A stretch of DNA of 8,734 bases from Bacteroides sp. (GTDB lineage Bacteria; Bacteroidota; Bacteroidia; Bacteroidales; SM23-62), in contig JAUVKJ010000054.1 of NCBI GenBank assembly GCA_030592145.1, positions 1-8,734 of the forward strand, read 5' to 3'. Both the position numbers and the translations under genes were made by a program. The notes under the pieces are model-generated. The model was not told the origin of the DNA. It saw only the letters and a program-made list of their open reading frames with translations, and ran no database searches. Of this stretch, positions 1-6,355 are shown piece after piece (positions within the stretch are counted from its first letter, which is position 1; every line of letters starts with the position of its first letter).

Positions 1-254
1 GCTGTCTCAGCGGCCCTTTCATCAAGCACATTCCGGTCAACATCGCAGAGTGCTGCACACTCCACACCTTCATTCTGAAGGAATCTCCTGAGATTACTCA
101 TACCCATTCCATTCACACCGATGAGACCAACGCTGAGCCTGTCGTTGGCACCGAATAACCTGGAAGCAGCTTCAGATGTCGATGGAATAAAAGGAATTAA
201 ACTGGCTCCTGCCACGGTCGTAGCGGCACCCTTGATAAAATGTCTTCTTTTCAT
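1..254 (-). CDS. Gfo/Idh/MocA family oxidoreductase, Tat-exported (N-terminal part)
   Basis: This is the N-terminal 84 residues of a predicted NAD(P)-dependent oxidoreductase, probably acting on a sugar or cyclitol; the gene continues past the left edge. Residues 1-31 look like a twin-arginine signal: RRHFIKG at 3-9, a mildly hydrophobic stretch (about 10-23) and an Ala/Ser-rich end. The mature protein begins with a Rossmann beta-alpha-beta unit. VGLIGVNGMG at 42-51 is the dinucleotide loop, with Asn48 where many relatives have Gly. ALCDVD at 68-73 carries the acidic residue (Asp71) expected to hold the cofactor ribose. Tat-exported members of this family are very common in Bacteroidota and Planctomycetota, often near polysaccharide or cyclitol metabolism genes. 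It lies 11 bp downstream of the SDR gene on the same strand, so the two are probably co-transcribed. The substrate cannot be told because the C-terminal substrate domain is outside the window. The family call is firm. Confidence 0.85.
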   Translation of the reverse strand, partial: MKRRHFIKGAATTVAGASLIPFIPSTSEAASRLFGANDRLSVGLIGVNGMGMSNLRRFLQNEGVECAALCDVDRNVLDERAAET

Positions 255-265
255 TGTTATCGGGT

Positions 266-1060
266 TTATGCAGGATTGACCTTACGGGCAAGGCGGAAAA
301 AAATTCGTGGGAAAAACCTGCGTATATGAACCATCAGTAATTCCTTCCTGCCGATCAGGACTTCACGCCTGCGTTTGTGAATTGCATCCAGATATTTCCT
401 GGCACAAACATCTGCCGGTATCCCGGAAGCCTGTTCTTGGGCCATTTTTCCGTAGGGGGTCCCGTCTTTGGTAAGGGCATGGACTGAAATATTGGTTTGT
501 ACCCTGCCGGGCATGGCCACCGTCACAGAAATATTTTTTCCTGCCAGTTCTATTCCAAGGGTTTCAAAGAATCCTTGTGCAGCATGTTTCGATGCCGAGT
601 AGGCGGATCGAAGCGGAAATCCAAATTTACCTGTAATGCTGCTTGTAACTGCTATGTAGCCTTCTCCCTGCTCCATCATGGATGGAAGTACAGCCTTTGT
701 AAGTATTACGGCCCCGAAAAAATTTATATTCATAATCCTGTAATCCACTTCCAGCGGGGTTTCCCAGGTGAGTGAGCGCTGGCTGATGCCCCCGTTGTTG
801 ATCAGAACATCTATCCTGCCAAATCGGGATAATGCTTTGGGGACTGCATTTTCAACCGATTCCCTTGAAGAAAGGTCAAGGGGAAGAAACAGAACCTCTG
901 CGTTCATGCTTTCACATTTACCGCATACTTCCTTAAGGCTTGACTCATCGATATCACTGAGGATCAATCTGGCCCCGTATTTTACAGACTGGTATGCCAG
1001 GGCTTTCCCTATTCCTGAAGCAGCACCGGTTATCCAGATAACCTTGTCTTTGAATTTCAT
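266..1060 (-). CDS. DHRS7-like short-chain dehydrogenase/reductase (SDR)
   Basis: A complete 264-residue classical SDR, a cytoplasmic or membrane-associated NAD(P)(H)-dependent oxidoreductase. Visible motifs are the cofactor loop TGAASGIG (11-18), Asp36 after the second strand (usually favouring NAD), LDLS (61-64), NNGG (88-91, the variant of NNAG), Asn113, Ser141 and the catalytic YSASK (Tyr154, Lys158), then PG at 184-185 with Thr189. The run NNGGISQRSL, the spacing after it and the C-terminal REVLIG followed by a basic, aromatic tail (HIRRFFPRIFFRLARK) closely resemble the DHRS7/DHRS7B subgroup, whose members act on carbonyls of lipophilic substrates. The tail may associate with the membrane. 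It is divergent from the ComB-like gene, and a TAnnTTTG promoter motif lies 21-28 bp upstream of its ATG. The Gfo/Idh/MocA gene follows 11 bp downstream. The family is certain; the substrate is unknown. Confidence 0.9.
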   Translation of the reverse strand: MKFKDKVIWITGAASGIGKALAYQSVKYGARLILSDIDESSLKEVCGKCESMNAEVLFLPLDLSSRESVENAVPKALSRFGRIDVLINNGGISQRSLTWETPLEVDYRIMNINFFGAVILTKAVLPSMMEQGEGYIAVTSSITGKFGFPLRSAYSASKHAAQGFFETLGIELAGKNISVTVAMPGRVQTNISVHALTKDGTPYGKMAQEQASGIPADVCARKYLDAIHKRRREVLIGRKELLMVHIRRFFPRIFFRLARKVNPA

Positions 1061-1080
1061 GGCTGTTTGTTATGCATATT

Positions 1081-1088
1081 CAAAAGTA
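1081..1088 (-). promoter_or_regulatory. Candidate Bacteroidota -7 promoter element for the SDR gene
   Basis: On the minus strand this reads TACTTTTG, an exact match to the Bacteroidota -7 consensus TAnnTTTG. It lies 20 bp upstream of the SDR start codon, so transcription would begin about 15 bases before the ATG. The -33 region about 20 bp further upstream shows only a weak TGTG, so the call rests mainly on the -7 motif and its position in the sole divergent gap. Confidence 0.5.
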
Positions 1089-1093
1089 TGAAT

Positions 1094-1101
1094 TAATTTT
1101 G
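1094..1101 (+). promoter_or_regulatory. Candidate Bacteroidota -7 promoter element for the ComB-like/TlpA-like operon
   Basis: TAATTTTG matches the -7 consensus TAnnTTTG exactly. It lies 21 bp upstream of the ATG at 1123. A TTTG at 1066-1069 could be the -33 element, but its spacing of 24 bp is longer than the usual 19-21. If this promoter is real, transcripts start near 1106, after the in-frame ATG at 1072, which supports translation from 1123. It overlaps the oppositely oriented candidate promoter at 1081-1088. Confidence 0.5.
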
Positions 1102-1122
1102 ACCGGATCACATAATTCCCGT

Positions 1123-1821
1123 ATGGAAATTCAGATACTACAAATGGTGGAGGGAGCCCGCAGGGCCAGGGGACTGGCAGTGGTTATCGACGTATTCAGG
1201 GCATTCTCAACTGCTTGCTATGTAATCGGCAACGGGGCTGTGGAGATCCTGTGTGTCGGAGAAATTGATACCGCATTCCGCCTGAAGCAGGAGCACCCGG
1301 ACCGGATTCTTATCGGGGAAAGAAACGAAAAGATGGTGGAGGGATTCCAGTTCGGCAATTCCCCTTACCAGGTGGAACATGTGGATTTCAGCGGGAAAAC
1401 GCTTATCCAAACGACAAGTGCGGGGACAAGGGGACTGGTAAATGCAAGGGGAGCGGATGAGATCCTGTGCGGAAGCTTCGTAAATGCAGATGCTATTGCT
1501 GACTACATCAGGCACCGCAGTCCGGATCATGTTTCCCTGGTCTGTATGGGTTATGCCGCACAATACCCTGTAGAAGAGGACACCCTGTGTGCAGAATATA
1601 TCAGGGGAAGGCTGCGGGGTGAAGAACCCGACTATAATCAAATGACCGAGACCATCAGGATCAGTAGCGGAAAACGTTTTTTTGTCGCCGAAAACCAGGG
1701 CCATGCTCCCTCGACAGATTTTTACCTTTGCCTTGATATCAACCGGTTTAATATTGTACTTAAAGCCATGCCGGTTGAACCGGGCATACTCTCACTGAAA
1801 CGTGCAGAAAATGTCAATTAA
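1123..1821 (+). CDS. ComB-family 2-phosphosulfolactate phosphatase homologue
   Basis: A 232-residue cytoplasmic protein of the ComB family. ComB is the Mg2+-dependent phosphatase that converts 2-phosphosulfolactate to sulfolactate in coenzyme M biosynthesis; in most bacteria the physiological substrate of the homologue is not established. Family blocks visible here are VVIDVFRA (20-27), IGER (64-67), GFQFGNSP (74-81), the TTSAGTRG loop (97-104), an acidic EED at 151-153 followed by CAEYI, and a C-terminal DFYLCLDINRFNIV (199-212). Length is normal for the family. An in-frame ATG at 1072 would add 17 residues, but the family normally starts only about 20 residues before VIDV, and the candidate promoter lies downstream of 1072, so I chose 1123. 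The 3' end overlaps the TlpA-like gene by 11 bp, implying coupled translation. No ComA or ComC gene is in the window, so involvement in coenzyme M synthesis is only a family inference. Confidence 0.85.
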   Translation: MEIQILQMVEGARRARGLAVVIDVFRAFSTACYVIGNGAVEILCVGEIDTAFRLKQEHPDRILIGERNEKMVEGFQFGNSPYQVEHVDFSGKTLIQTTSAGTRGLVNARGADEILCGSFVNADAIADYIRHRSPDHVSLVCMGYAAQYPVEEDTLCAEYIRGRLRGEEPDYNQMTETIRISSGKRFFVAENQGHAPSTDFYLCLDINRFNIVLKAMPVEPGILSLKRAENVN

Positions 1822-2413
1822 GAAAAAAGTACAGGAATATTTCCGGAAAAAATCAGCCTTCCGGATCACGACAGACCTTGTCTTTTACCTGCTGATCCTT
1901 GCCGTACTTCTTCCATTTTCAAGGAAATATGTTGCAACCGGATTGAACAAGGCCATCATGCACCGGCCCTCGATCATCAGCGATGTCAGGCAGGTCACAC
2001 TGAGTGATGAGGATTATGACTGGATGCTCGCCGGTATGGACGGAACACCCGTCTCCTTCAGTTCATTCAAGGGAGACGTTATTTTTCTCAGCTTCTGGGC
2101 CACGTGGTGTCCTCCCTGCAGGGCTGAAATGCCGAATATCCAGCAGCTCTATGATGAATACGGTGACCGGATATCGATGGTGCTGGCAAGCCAGGAGGAC
2201 CCCGGGCAACTACAGGCGTTCCTGGATAAATATGGGTATGATTTACCCGTTTACCGCCTGGTCCGGAATCCGCCCGAGAAACTCAAGACCTCCTCCATTC
2301 CCACCACTTTCCTGATCACCCGTGAAGGCAGGATCACAGTCAAAAAGACCGGAGCAGCCCGCTGGGATGGTAGATATTTCAAAACTTACCTGGAGTCCGT
2401 CCTGGATAAATGA
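1811..2413 (+). CDS. TlpA-like membrane-anchored thioredoxin-fold protein
   Basis: A 200-residue thiol-disulfide oxidoreductase of the TlpA/ResA type. A basic N-terminus is followed by one hydrophobic segment (about residues 21-37, FYLLILAVLLPF) with no cleavage-like site, so it is probably a membrane anchor with the thioredoxin domain in the periplasm. The redox motif WCPPC is at 99-103, inside the family pattern FLSFWATWCPPCRAEMP, and the cis-proline of SSIPTTFLI is Pro164. Such proteins usually reduce periplasmic disulfides, for example in cytochrome c maturation or oxidative stress repair; nothing nearby identifies the partner. It starts at ATG 1811 inside the end of the ComB-like gene (11-bp overlap). 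A GTG at 1802 would add three residues but has no supporting signal. The fold and motif are clear; the specific role is unknown. Confidence 0.88.
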   Translation: MSIKKKVQEYFRKKSAFRITTDLVFYLLILAVLLPFSRKYVATGLNKAIMHRPSIISDVRQVTLSDEDYDWMLAGMDGTPVSFSSFKGDVIFLSFWATWCPPCRAEMPNIQQLYDEYGDRISMVLASQEDPGQLQAFLDKYGYDLPVYRLVRNPPEKLKTSSIPTTFLITREGRITVKKTGAARWDGRYFKTYLESVLDK

Positions 2414-2416
2414 ATC

Positions 2417-2438
2417 TCCCCGGTGCAAGCAGCGGGGA
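2417..2438. terminator. Possible weak hairpin at the convergent gene junction
   Basis: TCCCCG (2417-2422) and CGGGGA (2433-2438) form a perfect 6-bp GC-rich stem with a 10-base loop. It begins 4 bp after the TlpA-like stop codon and sits in the 48-bp gap where that gene converges with the efflux operon. There is no T-run on either side, so it is not a classical intrinsic terminator. Its position suggests it could end or protect transcripts from both directions. Confidence 0.3.
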
Positions 2439-2461
2439 ACTAACCCCTAAACAATTAAAGT

Positions 2462-3577
2462 TTACGCTGCCTTTCGATAACGCCAGGTCGCCAATAGCAA
2501 CATTACAGCCGCATAAATACCAAGGGTGTAAAATTCCCTGGTAATATCCGAAAAGCCCGATCCTTTCAGCAGAATCATCCTCATCACGCGGATGAAGTAA
2601 GCCAGCGGGTTAATGGTATTTACCTTTATTGCCCAGTCAGGCATGCTTTCCACCGGGGTAAAAATCCCGGCCATAAGGACGAAGGTGATAAAGAAAAAGA
2701 AAACCAGGAACATCACCTGTATCTGAGAGTCAGAGATCGCTGAAAGGAAAAGTCCAATGCTCATGACCAGCAGGAGATAAAGGGAGGCAAAAAGAAAAAG
2801 CAGCGCCAGGCTCCCGACCATTGGCAAGTCGAAGAGTATCTTACCGACAAATAAGCCAAAGCACAATTCAAAAAGGGCGATGATCCAGAATGGGACCAGT
2901 TTCCCTATGATGAACTGGTATTTCCGGATCGGGGTCACATTGATCTGTTCTGCCGTACCCAGTTCCTTTTCCCTTACAAGGTTTATAGCCGTTAATATCA
3001 TCCCGATCATGGTCACCAGTATGACCAGGATCCCCGGAAGCATAAAGATCTTGTAATTCAGGTCCGGATTGTACCAGAAAGAATACCTGATCCTGACCTG
3101 TTCGATCCTTCCGCCCAGTACACCCACCCTTTCAACCAGGATCTGCTCATTAAAATCACGCAGTACATTGGAAGCATAAGCGTTCGCAAGTCCCGCAGTT
3201 GTAGCATTTACAGCATCGAGCAGAATCTGGACCTTCGCCCTGTTTTCCCGGTTAAGTTCTCTTTCAAATCCCTGCGGAATATGCAACACCATGTCCGCCT
3301 CATTCGCGCGCAGAAAATCTTCGGCCTCGCTGACCGAGAAGGTAAAATCCTTGATCTTAAAGAAAGGCGAACCCTCAAATTTTCCGATCATCCTTCGCGA
3401 TACATCTGACAGGTCTTTGTCCACCACGACCACCTCTATGTTCTTCATTTCAAGAGTGGCGGCAAATACCAGGACGACCAGCTGAACCAGTGGTACGATG
3501 AAGATAACAGGAAGCATGATCCGGTTCCTGAAGATCTGGATGAATTCTTTCTGCAGTAAAAACAGGATGGTTCTCAT
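2462..3577 (-). CDS. ABC-2 type transporter permease, YbhR/YhhJ-like (last gene of efflux operon)
   Basis: A 371-residue inner-membrane permease subunit. The layout is one membrane segment (about 20-40), a large periplasmic domain (about 41-176), then five further segments (about 177-201, 226-246, 252-280, 286-306 and 348-365). The cytoplasmic loop after the second segment carries the ABC-2 hallmark VREKELGTAEQINVTPI (201-217), a coupling region thought to contact the ATPase. MPDWAIKVNTINPLAYFIR (312-330) is the other typical block. The periplasmic domain keeps LLDAVNATTAGLANAY (119-134), matching a similar block in the upstream permease. It lies 6 bp after that paralogue, and the two probably form a heterodimeric pore, as proposed for YbhS/YbhR. 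Length and topology are normal for the family, with no sign of damage. The exported substrate is unknown. Confidence 0.9.
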   Translation of the reverse strand: MRTILFLLQKEFIQIFRNRIMLPVIFIVPLVQLVVLVFAATLEMKNIEVVVVDKDLSDVSRRMIGKFEGSPFFKIKDFTFSVSEAEDFLRANEADMVLHIPQGFERELNRENRAKVQILLDAVNATTAGLANAYASNVLRDFNEQILVERVGVLGGRIEQVRIRYSFWYNPDLNYKIFMLPGILVILVTMIGMILTAINLVREKELGTAEQINVTPIRKYQFIIGKLVPFWIIALFELCFGLFVGKILFDLPMVGSLALLFLFASLYLLLVMSIGLFLSAISDSQIQVMFLVFFFFITFVLMAGIFTPVESMPDWAIKVNTINPLAYFIRVMRMILLKGSGFSDITREFYTLGIYAAVMLLLATWRYRKAA

Positions 3578-3583
3578 ATTGAA

Positions 3584-4690
3584 TTATTCTAACCTGATTT
3601 TAAATCGTCTGATGGAACTGCCGATAAAGAACAGCATCATAAATACCAGGACCAGCGTTTCCTTCCACACAAATGCAATACCCGTCCCCTTCAGCATTAT
3701 GCTTTTAACGATGATAATGAAATATTTTGCCGGAACCAGGCAACTTAACCATTGAAGAATATCGGGCATGTTTTCAACCGGGAAAATAAAGCCGGAAAGC
3801 AGGATGGTCGGCAACATCAATATCATCATGGACAGGAACATGGCCATCTGCTGGGTGTCGACCATAGTCGAGATAAAGATACCCAGGGAAAGGGCAACGC
3901 TGATAAACAGAAGGCATTCAAGCAATAGAAGTCCCAGGCTACCATGCACGGGCAGGCCAAATACAAAATAGCCCAAGGCCACAATGGTGACCGCATTGAT
4001 AAAGGACAGAGCTACGTATGGGGTAACTTTCCCGAGCACAATCTGCAGAGGGTTCAGGGGAGATACCAGGAGGGTTTCCATGGTCCCCATCTCCTTCTCC
4101 CTGGTAATGGATATGGATGTCATCAGGGCTGAGACGATCATCAGTATCAGGGCCATCACACCCGGGACAAACATGTAGGCCCCTGCCATATTTTCATTAT
4201 ACATCATCCTTATTTCAGGCAGGATCTGCAGGTTTCCACCGGTTTTCTTTCGCAGATCCATCATGTAATCCTGAATTATAGCTGAGGTATAGCTGACCAC
4301 CAGGTTGGCCGTATTGGCATCCGATGCATCGGCAAGAAGCTGTATGTCTGCGGATTTTTCCCGGATCAGCTTATGGCCGAATCCGGGTTCGAATATAATA
4401 ACCTGCTTAACGTTCCCTTCCCTGAATTTCTGTTCGATCTGCCGGGTGCTTTCCAGGTACCCATCGAAGATGAAATAACCCGAAGACATGATCTTGTTTG
4501 TGATGTCGCGCGTATAACGGTCACCGGACTGGTCAAGTACGGCTATCCGGATATCCTTCAGTTCGTTGGTGACCACGAAACCGAATACCAGAATTTGTAT
4601 GGCTGGCATAGCGAAAAGTATCAGCAGGGTGCGAAAATCCCTCAGAATATGATTAAACTCTTTTATGACAAAACCCGTAAACCTTTTCAT
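3584..4690 (-). CDS. ABC-2 type transporter permease, YbhS-like
   Basis: A 368-residue inner-membrane permease subunit with the same plan as its downstream paralogue: membrane segment 1 at about 21-41, a periplasmic domain of about 130 residues, then five segments (about 172-196, 222-245, 250-276, 284-303 and 342-360). TREKEMGTMETLLVSPL (196-212) is the ABC-2 family signature loop. ENMPDILQWLSCLVPAKYF (306-324) is the conserved block before the last segment. The periplasmic block LLADASDANTANLVVSY (118-134) corresponds to LLDAVNATTAGLANAY of the paralogue, so the two arose by duplication. It starts 6 bp after the second ATPase gene and ends 6 bp before the other permease, so all are surely on one transcript. 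Its expected role is half of the transmembrane pathway of a tripartite efflux pump. Confidence 0.9.
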   Translation of the reverse strand: MKRFTGFVIKEFNHILRDFRTLLILFAMPAIQILVFGFVVTNELKDIRIAVLDQSGDRYTRDITNKIMSSGYFIFDGYLESTRQIEQKFREGNVKQVIIFEPGFGHKLIREKSADIQLLADASDANTANLVVSYTSAIIQDYMMDLRKKTGGNLQILPEIRMMYNENMAGAYMFVPGVMALILMIVSALMTSISITREKEMGTMETLLVSPLNPLQIVLGKVTPYVALSFINAVTIVALGYFVFGLPVHGSLGLLLLECLLFISVALSLGIFISTMVDTQQMAMFLSMMILMLPTILLSGFIFPVENMPDILQWLSCLVPAKYFIIIVKSIMLKGTGIAFVWKETLVLVFMMLFFIGSSIRRFKIRLE

Positions 4691-4696
4691 GGTTTG

Positions 4697-5425
4697 TTAA
4701 CGTGCGATTTTTATAAATACCTCGTCCATGTTCTTTGCTGCATATTTTCCCTTCAATTCACCGGGCGTCCCGATGGCTTCAATCCTGCCGGCCTCCATGA
4801 TGCAAACCCGGTCGCAATATTCCGCTTCATCCATATAATGCGTGGTCACAAATACGGTAATACCATCTTGCGATGCCCTGTATATCAAATCCCAGAACTG
4901 CCTGCGGGTAATGGGATCGACACCGCCTGTGGGTTCATCGAGAAAAACAATGCTGGGCTGATGGAATACTGCTACTGAAAAGGCCAGTTTCTGGCGCCAG
5001 CCCAGGGGAAGTTCGGCGATCAGCTTATTCCTGACCCCTTCAAGTCCCAGGGTTTCGAGTAGATGGTCGGTACGTTCTCTTATGTATTTCCTGCTCAGCC
5101 CGTAGATTCCGGCATACAGGCGTATGTTCTCATACACCTTAAGATCTTCATACAGGGAAAATTTCTGGCTCATATAGCCAATTCTCTTTTTAATCTTTTC
5201 CCGGTCTGAATACACATTATAACCTGCGACACTGATCTCACCGCTGGTGGGCAGGGAAAGTCCGCATAATATCCTGAGTGCGGTCGTTTTACCTGCACCA
5301 TTAGCACCCAGGAAACCAAATATCTCTCCCTCGTATACTTCAAAGCTCAAACGGTCATTGGCGGTGAAATCCCCGAACTTTTTCACCATGTCACGCACCC
5401 TGATAACTGTTTTTTTCCTGTTCAT
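4697..5425 (-). CDS. ABC transporter ATP-binding protein (equivalent of second half of YbhF)
   Basis: A 242-residue nucleotide-binding subunit on the cytoplasmic face of the pump. Walker A is GANGAGKTT (40-48), the Q-loop glutamine is Gln87 in GYMSQKFSLYEDL, Walker B is IVFLDEP (159-165) with catalytic Glu164, the D-loop is GGVD (167-170), and the switch histidine is His196 in TTHYMDEAEYCDR. The ABC signature is unusual: LPLGWRQ (139-145) replaces LSGGQ-type residues, so Ser and the first Gly are missing. Because the signature completes the partner's ATP site, this defect falls in the same composite site as the defects of the adjacent ATPase. The C-terminal block DEVFIKIAR is typical for exporters of this type. 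It starts 12 bp after the first ATPase and ends 6 bp before the first permease. Confidence 0.93.
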   Translation of the reverse strand: MNRKKTVIRVRDMVKKFGDFTANDRLSFEVYEGEIFGFLGANGAGKTTALRILCGLSLPTSGEISVAGYNVYSDREKIKKRIGYMSQKFSLYEDLKVYENIRLYAGIYGLSRKYIRERTDHLLETLGLEGVRNKLIAELPLGWRQKLAFSVAVFHQPSIVFLDEPTGGVDPITRRQFWDLIYRASQDGITVFVTTHYMDEAEYCDRVCIMEAGRIEAIGTPGELKGKYAAKNMDEVFIKIAR

Positions 5426-5437
5426 TGCCGCAGGTAT

Positions 5438-6352
5438 TTATGCTTTGACCATTAATTCCATAAAACAGTCCTCTATATTGGGACTGATGCTCTTCATGTT
5501 AAGGTCCCTGTGTCCCCTTTCCTCCAGGTACTCAGTCAATGCTTCCTCTGCAACATCCTTTTTCAGGGTCAGGTGAAGCTTCTGCCCGAAAAGGTATACT
5601 GAATGGGTGTGCTCATAAGCTTCCATATCCTCTTTCAGCCGGTAAAGGTCTGATGCACTCAGGTCCATCAATCTTCTCCTGTAAGCCCCAATGATGTTCT
5701 GAGGAGTATCTACAGAAAGAATCCGGCCGCTCTGTACAAGGGCCACCTGGTCGCATAATTCTGCTTCATCCATATAAGGGGTGGATACCAGGATGGTAAT
5801 ATCATGACCCTTCAACCGGATCAGCATTTCCCAGAATTCCTTCCTGGAAACCGCATCCACTCCTGTCGTTGGTTCATCCATGATCAGTATCCTGGGTTTG
5901 TGGATCATTGCACAGGACAGGGCAAGTTTCTGCTTCATTCCACCGGATAATTTTCCCGCCCTGCGTTTTTTATACGGCTCTATATGCGAGTAAATATCTT
6001 TAATCAGGTCATAATTCTCTTCCATGGTGGTACCGAAGACGGTAGCGTAAAATTTCAGGTTCTCCTCAACAGTCAGATCCTGGTACAGGGAGAACCTCCC
6101 GGCCATGTAACCGGTGATCTTCCGAATTTCCTTATAATCCCGTACCACATCATAGTCCTCCACCGTTGCGGTTCCCTTATCCGGCAGAAGAAGGGTAGCC
6201 AGAATGCGAAACAGGGAGGTTTTACCTGCACCGTCCGGGCCGATCAATCCGAATAATTCTCCACGCTTAATCCGGAAGCTGACATCCTGAAGAGCCTCTG
6301 CATCCCTGTAGGTTTTTGAAATGTTCCGGATATTTACTGACAGTGGGTCCAT
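5438..6352 (-). CDS. ABC transporter ATP-binding protein (equivalent of first half of YbhF), with altered Q-loop and switch
   Basis: A 304-residue nucleotide-binding subunit. Walker A is GPDGAGKTS (38-46), the signature LSGGMKQKL (135-143) is canonical, Walker B is ILIMDEP (155-161) with Glu160, and the D-loop is TGVD (163-166). Two key residues are changed: the Q-loop reads GYMAGRFSLY with Gly85 where Gln is expected, and the H-switch reads STPYMDEAE with Pro192 in place of His. Both were confirmed in the codons (GGG and CCT). About 80 extra residues at the C-terminus (225-304) form a small domain ending SPNIEDCFMELM, typical of this transporter class. It probably pairs with the ATPase encoded 12 bp downstream; E. 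coli YbhF carries both halves on one chain. It starts 3 bp after the adaptor gene stop. Confidence 0.93.
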   Translation of the reverse strand: MDPLSVNIRNISKTYRDAEALQDVSFRIKRGELFGLIGPDGAGKTSLFRILATLLLPDKGTATVEDYDVVRDYKEIRKITGYMAGRFSLYQDLTVEENLKFYATVFGTTMEENYDLIKDIYSHIEPYKKRRAGKLSGGMKQKLALSCAMIHKPRILIMDEPTTGVDAVSRKEFWEMLIRLKGHDITILVSTPYMDEAELCDQVALVQSGRILSVDTPQNIIGAYRRRLMDLSASDLYRLKEDMEAYEHTHSVYLFGQKLHLTLKKDVAEEALTEYLEERGHRDLNMKSISPNIEDCFMELMVKA

Positions 6353-6355
6353 ATC

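Noticed and set aside
1207..1704. A 165-codon open frame on the minus strand opposite the ComB-like gene.
   Set aside because: It lies wholly inside a gene with strong family motifs, and its translation is not protein-like in any way I recognise.
1802..1810. GTG at 1802 as the start of the TlpA-like gene.
   Set aside because: It adds only three residues, is a rarer start codon, and has no better upstream signal than the ATG at 1811.
4373..4978. A 201-codon open frame on the plus strand opposite the permease/ATPase junction.
   Set aside because: It is antisense to two clearly conserved ABC genes, spans their junction, and its translation shows no recognisable domain; it is an artefact of codon composition.
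4697..6352. The idea that the two adjacent ATPase genes are one YbhF-type gene broken by a mutation.
   Set aside because: Each has its own start, stop and complete domain with a normal length, separated by a clean 12-bp gap; this looks like a stable two-gene arrangement.
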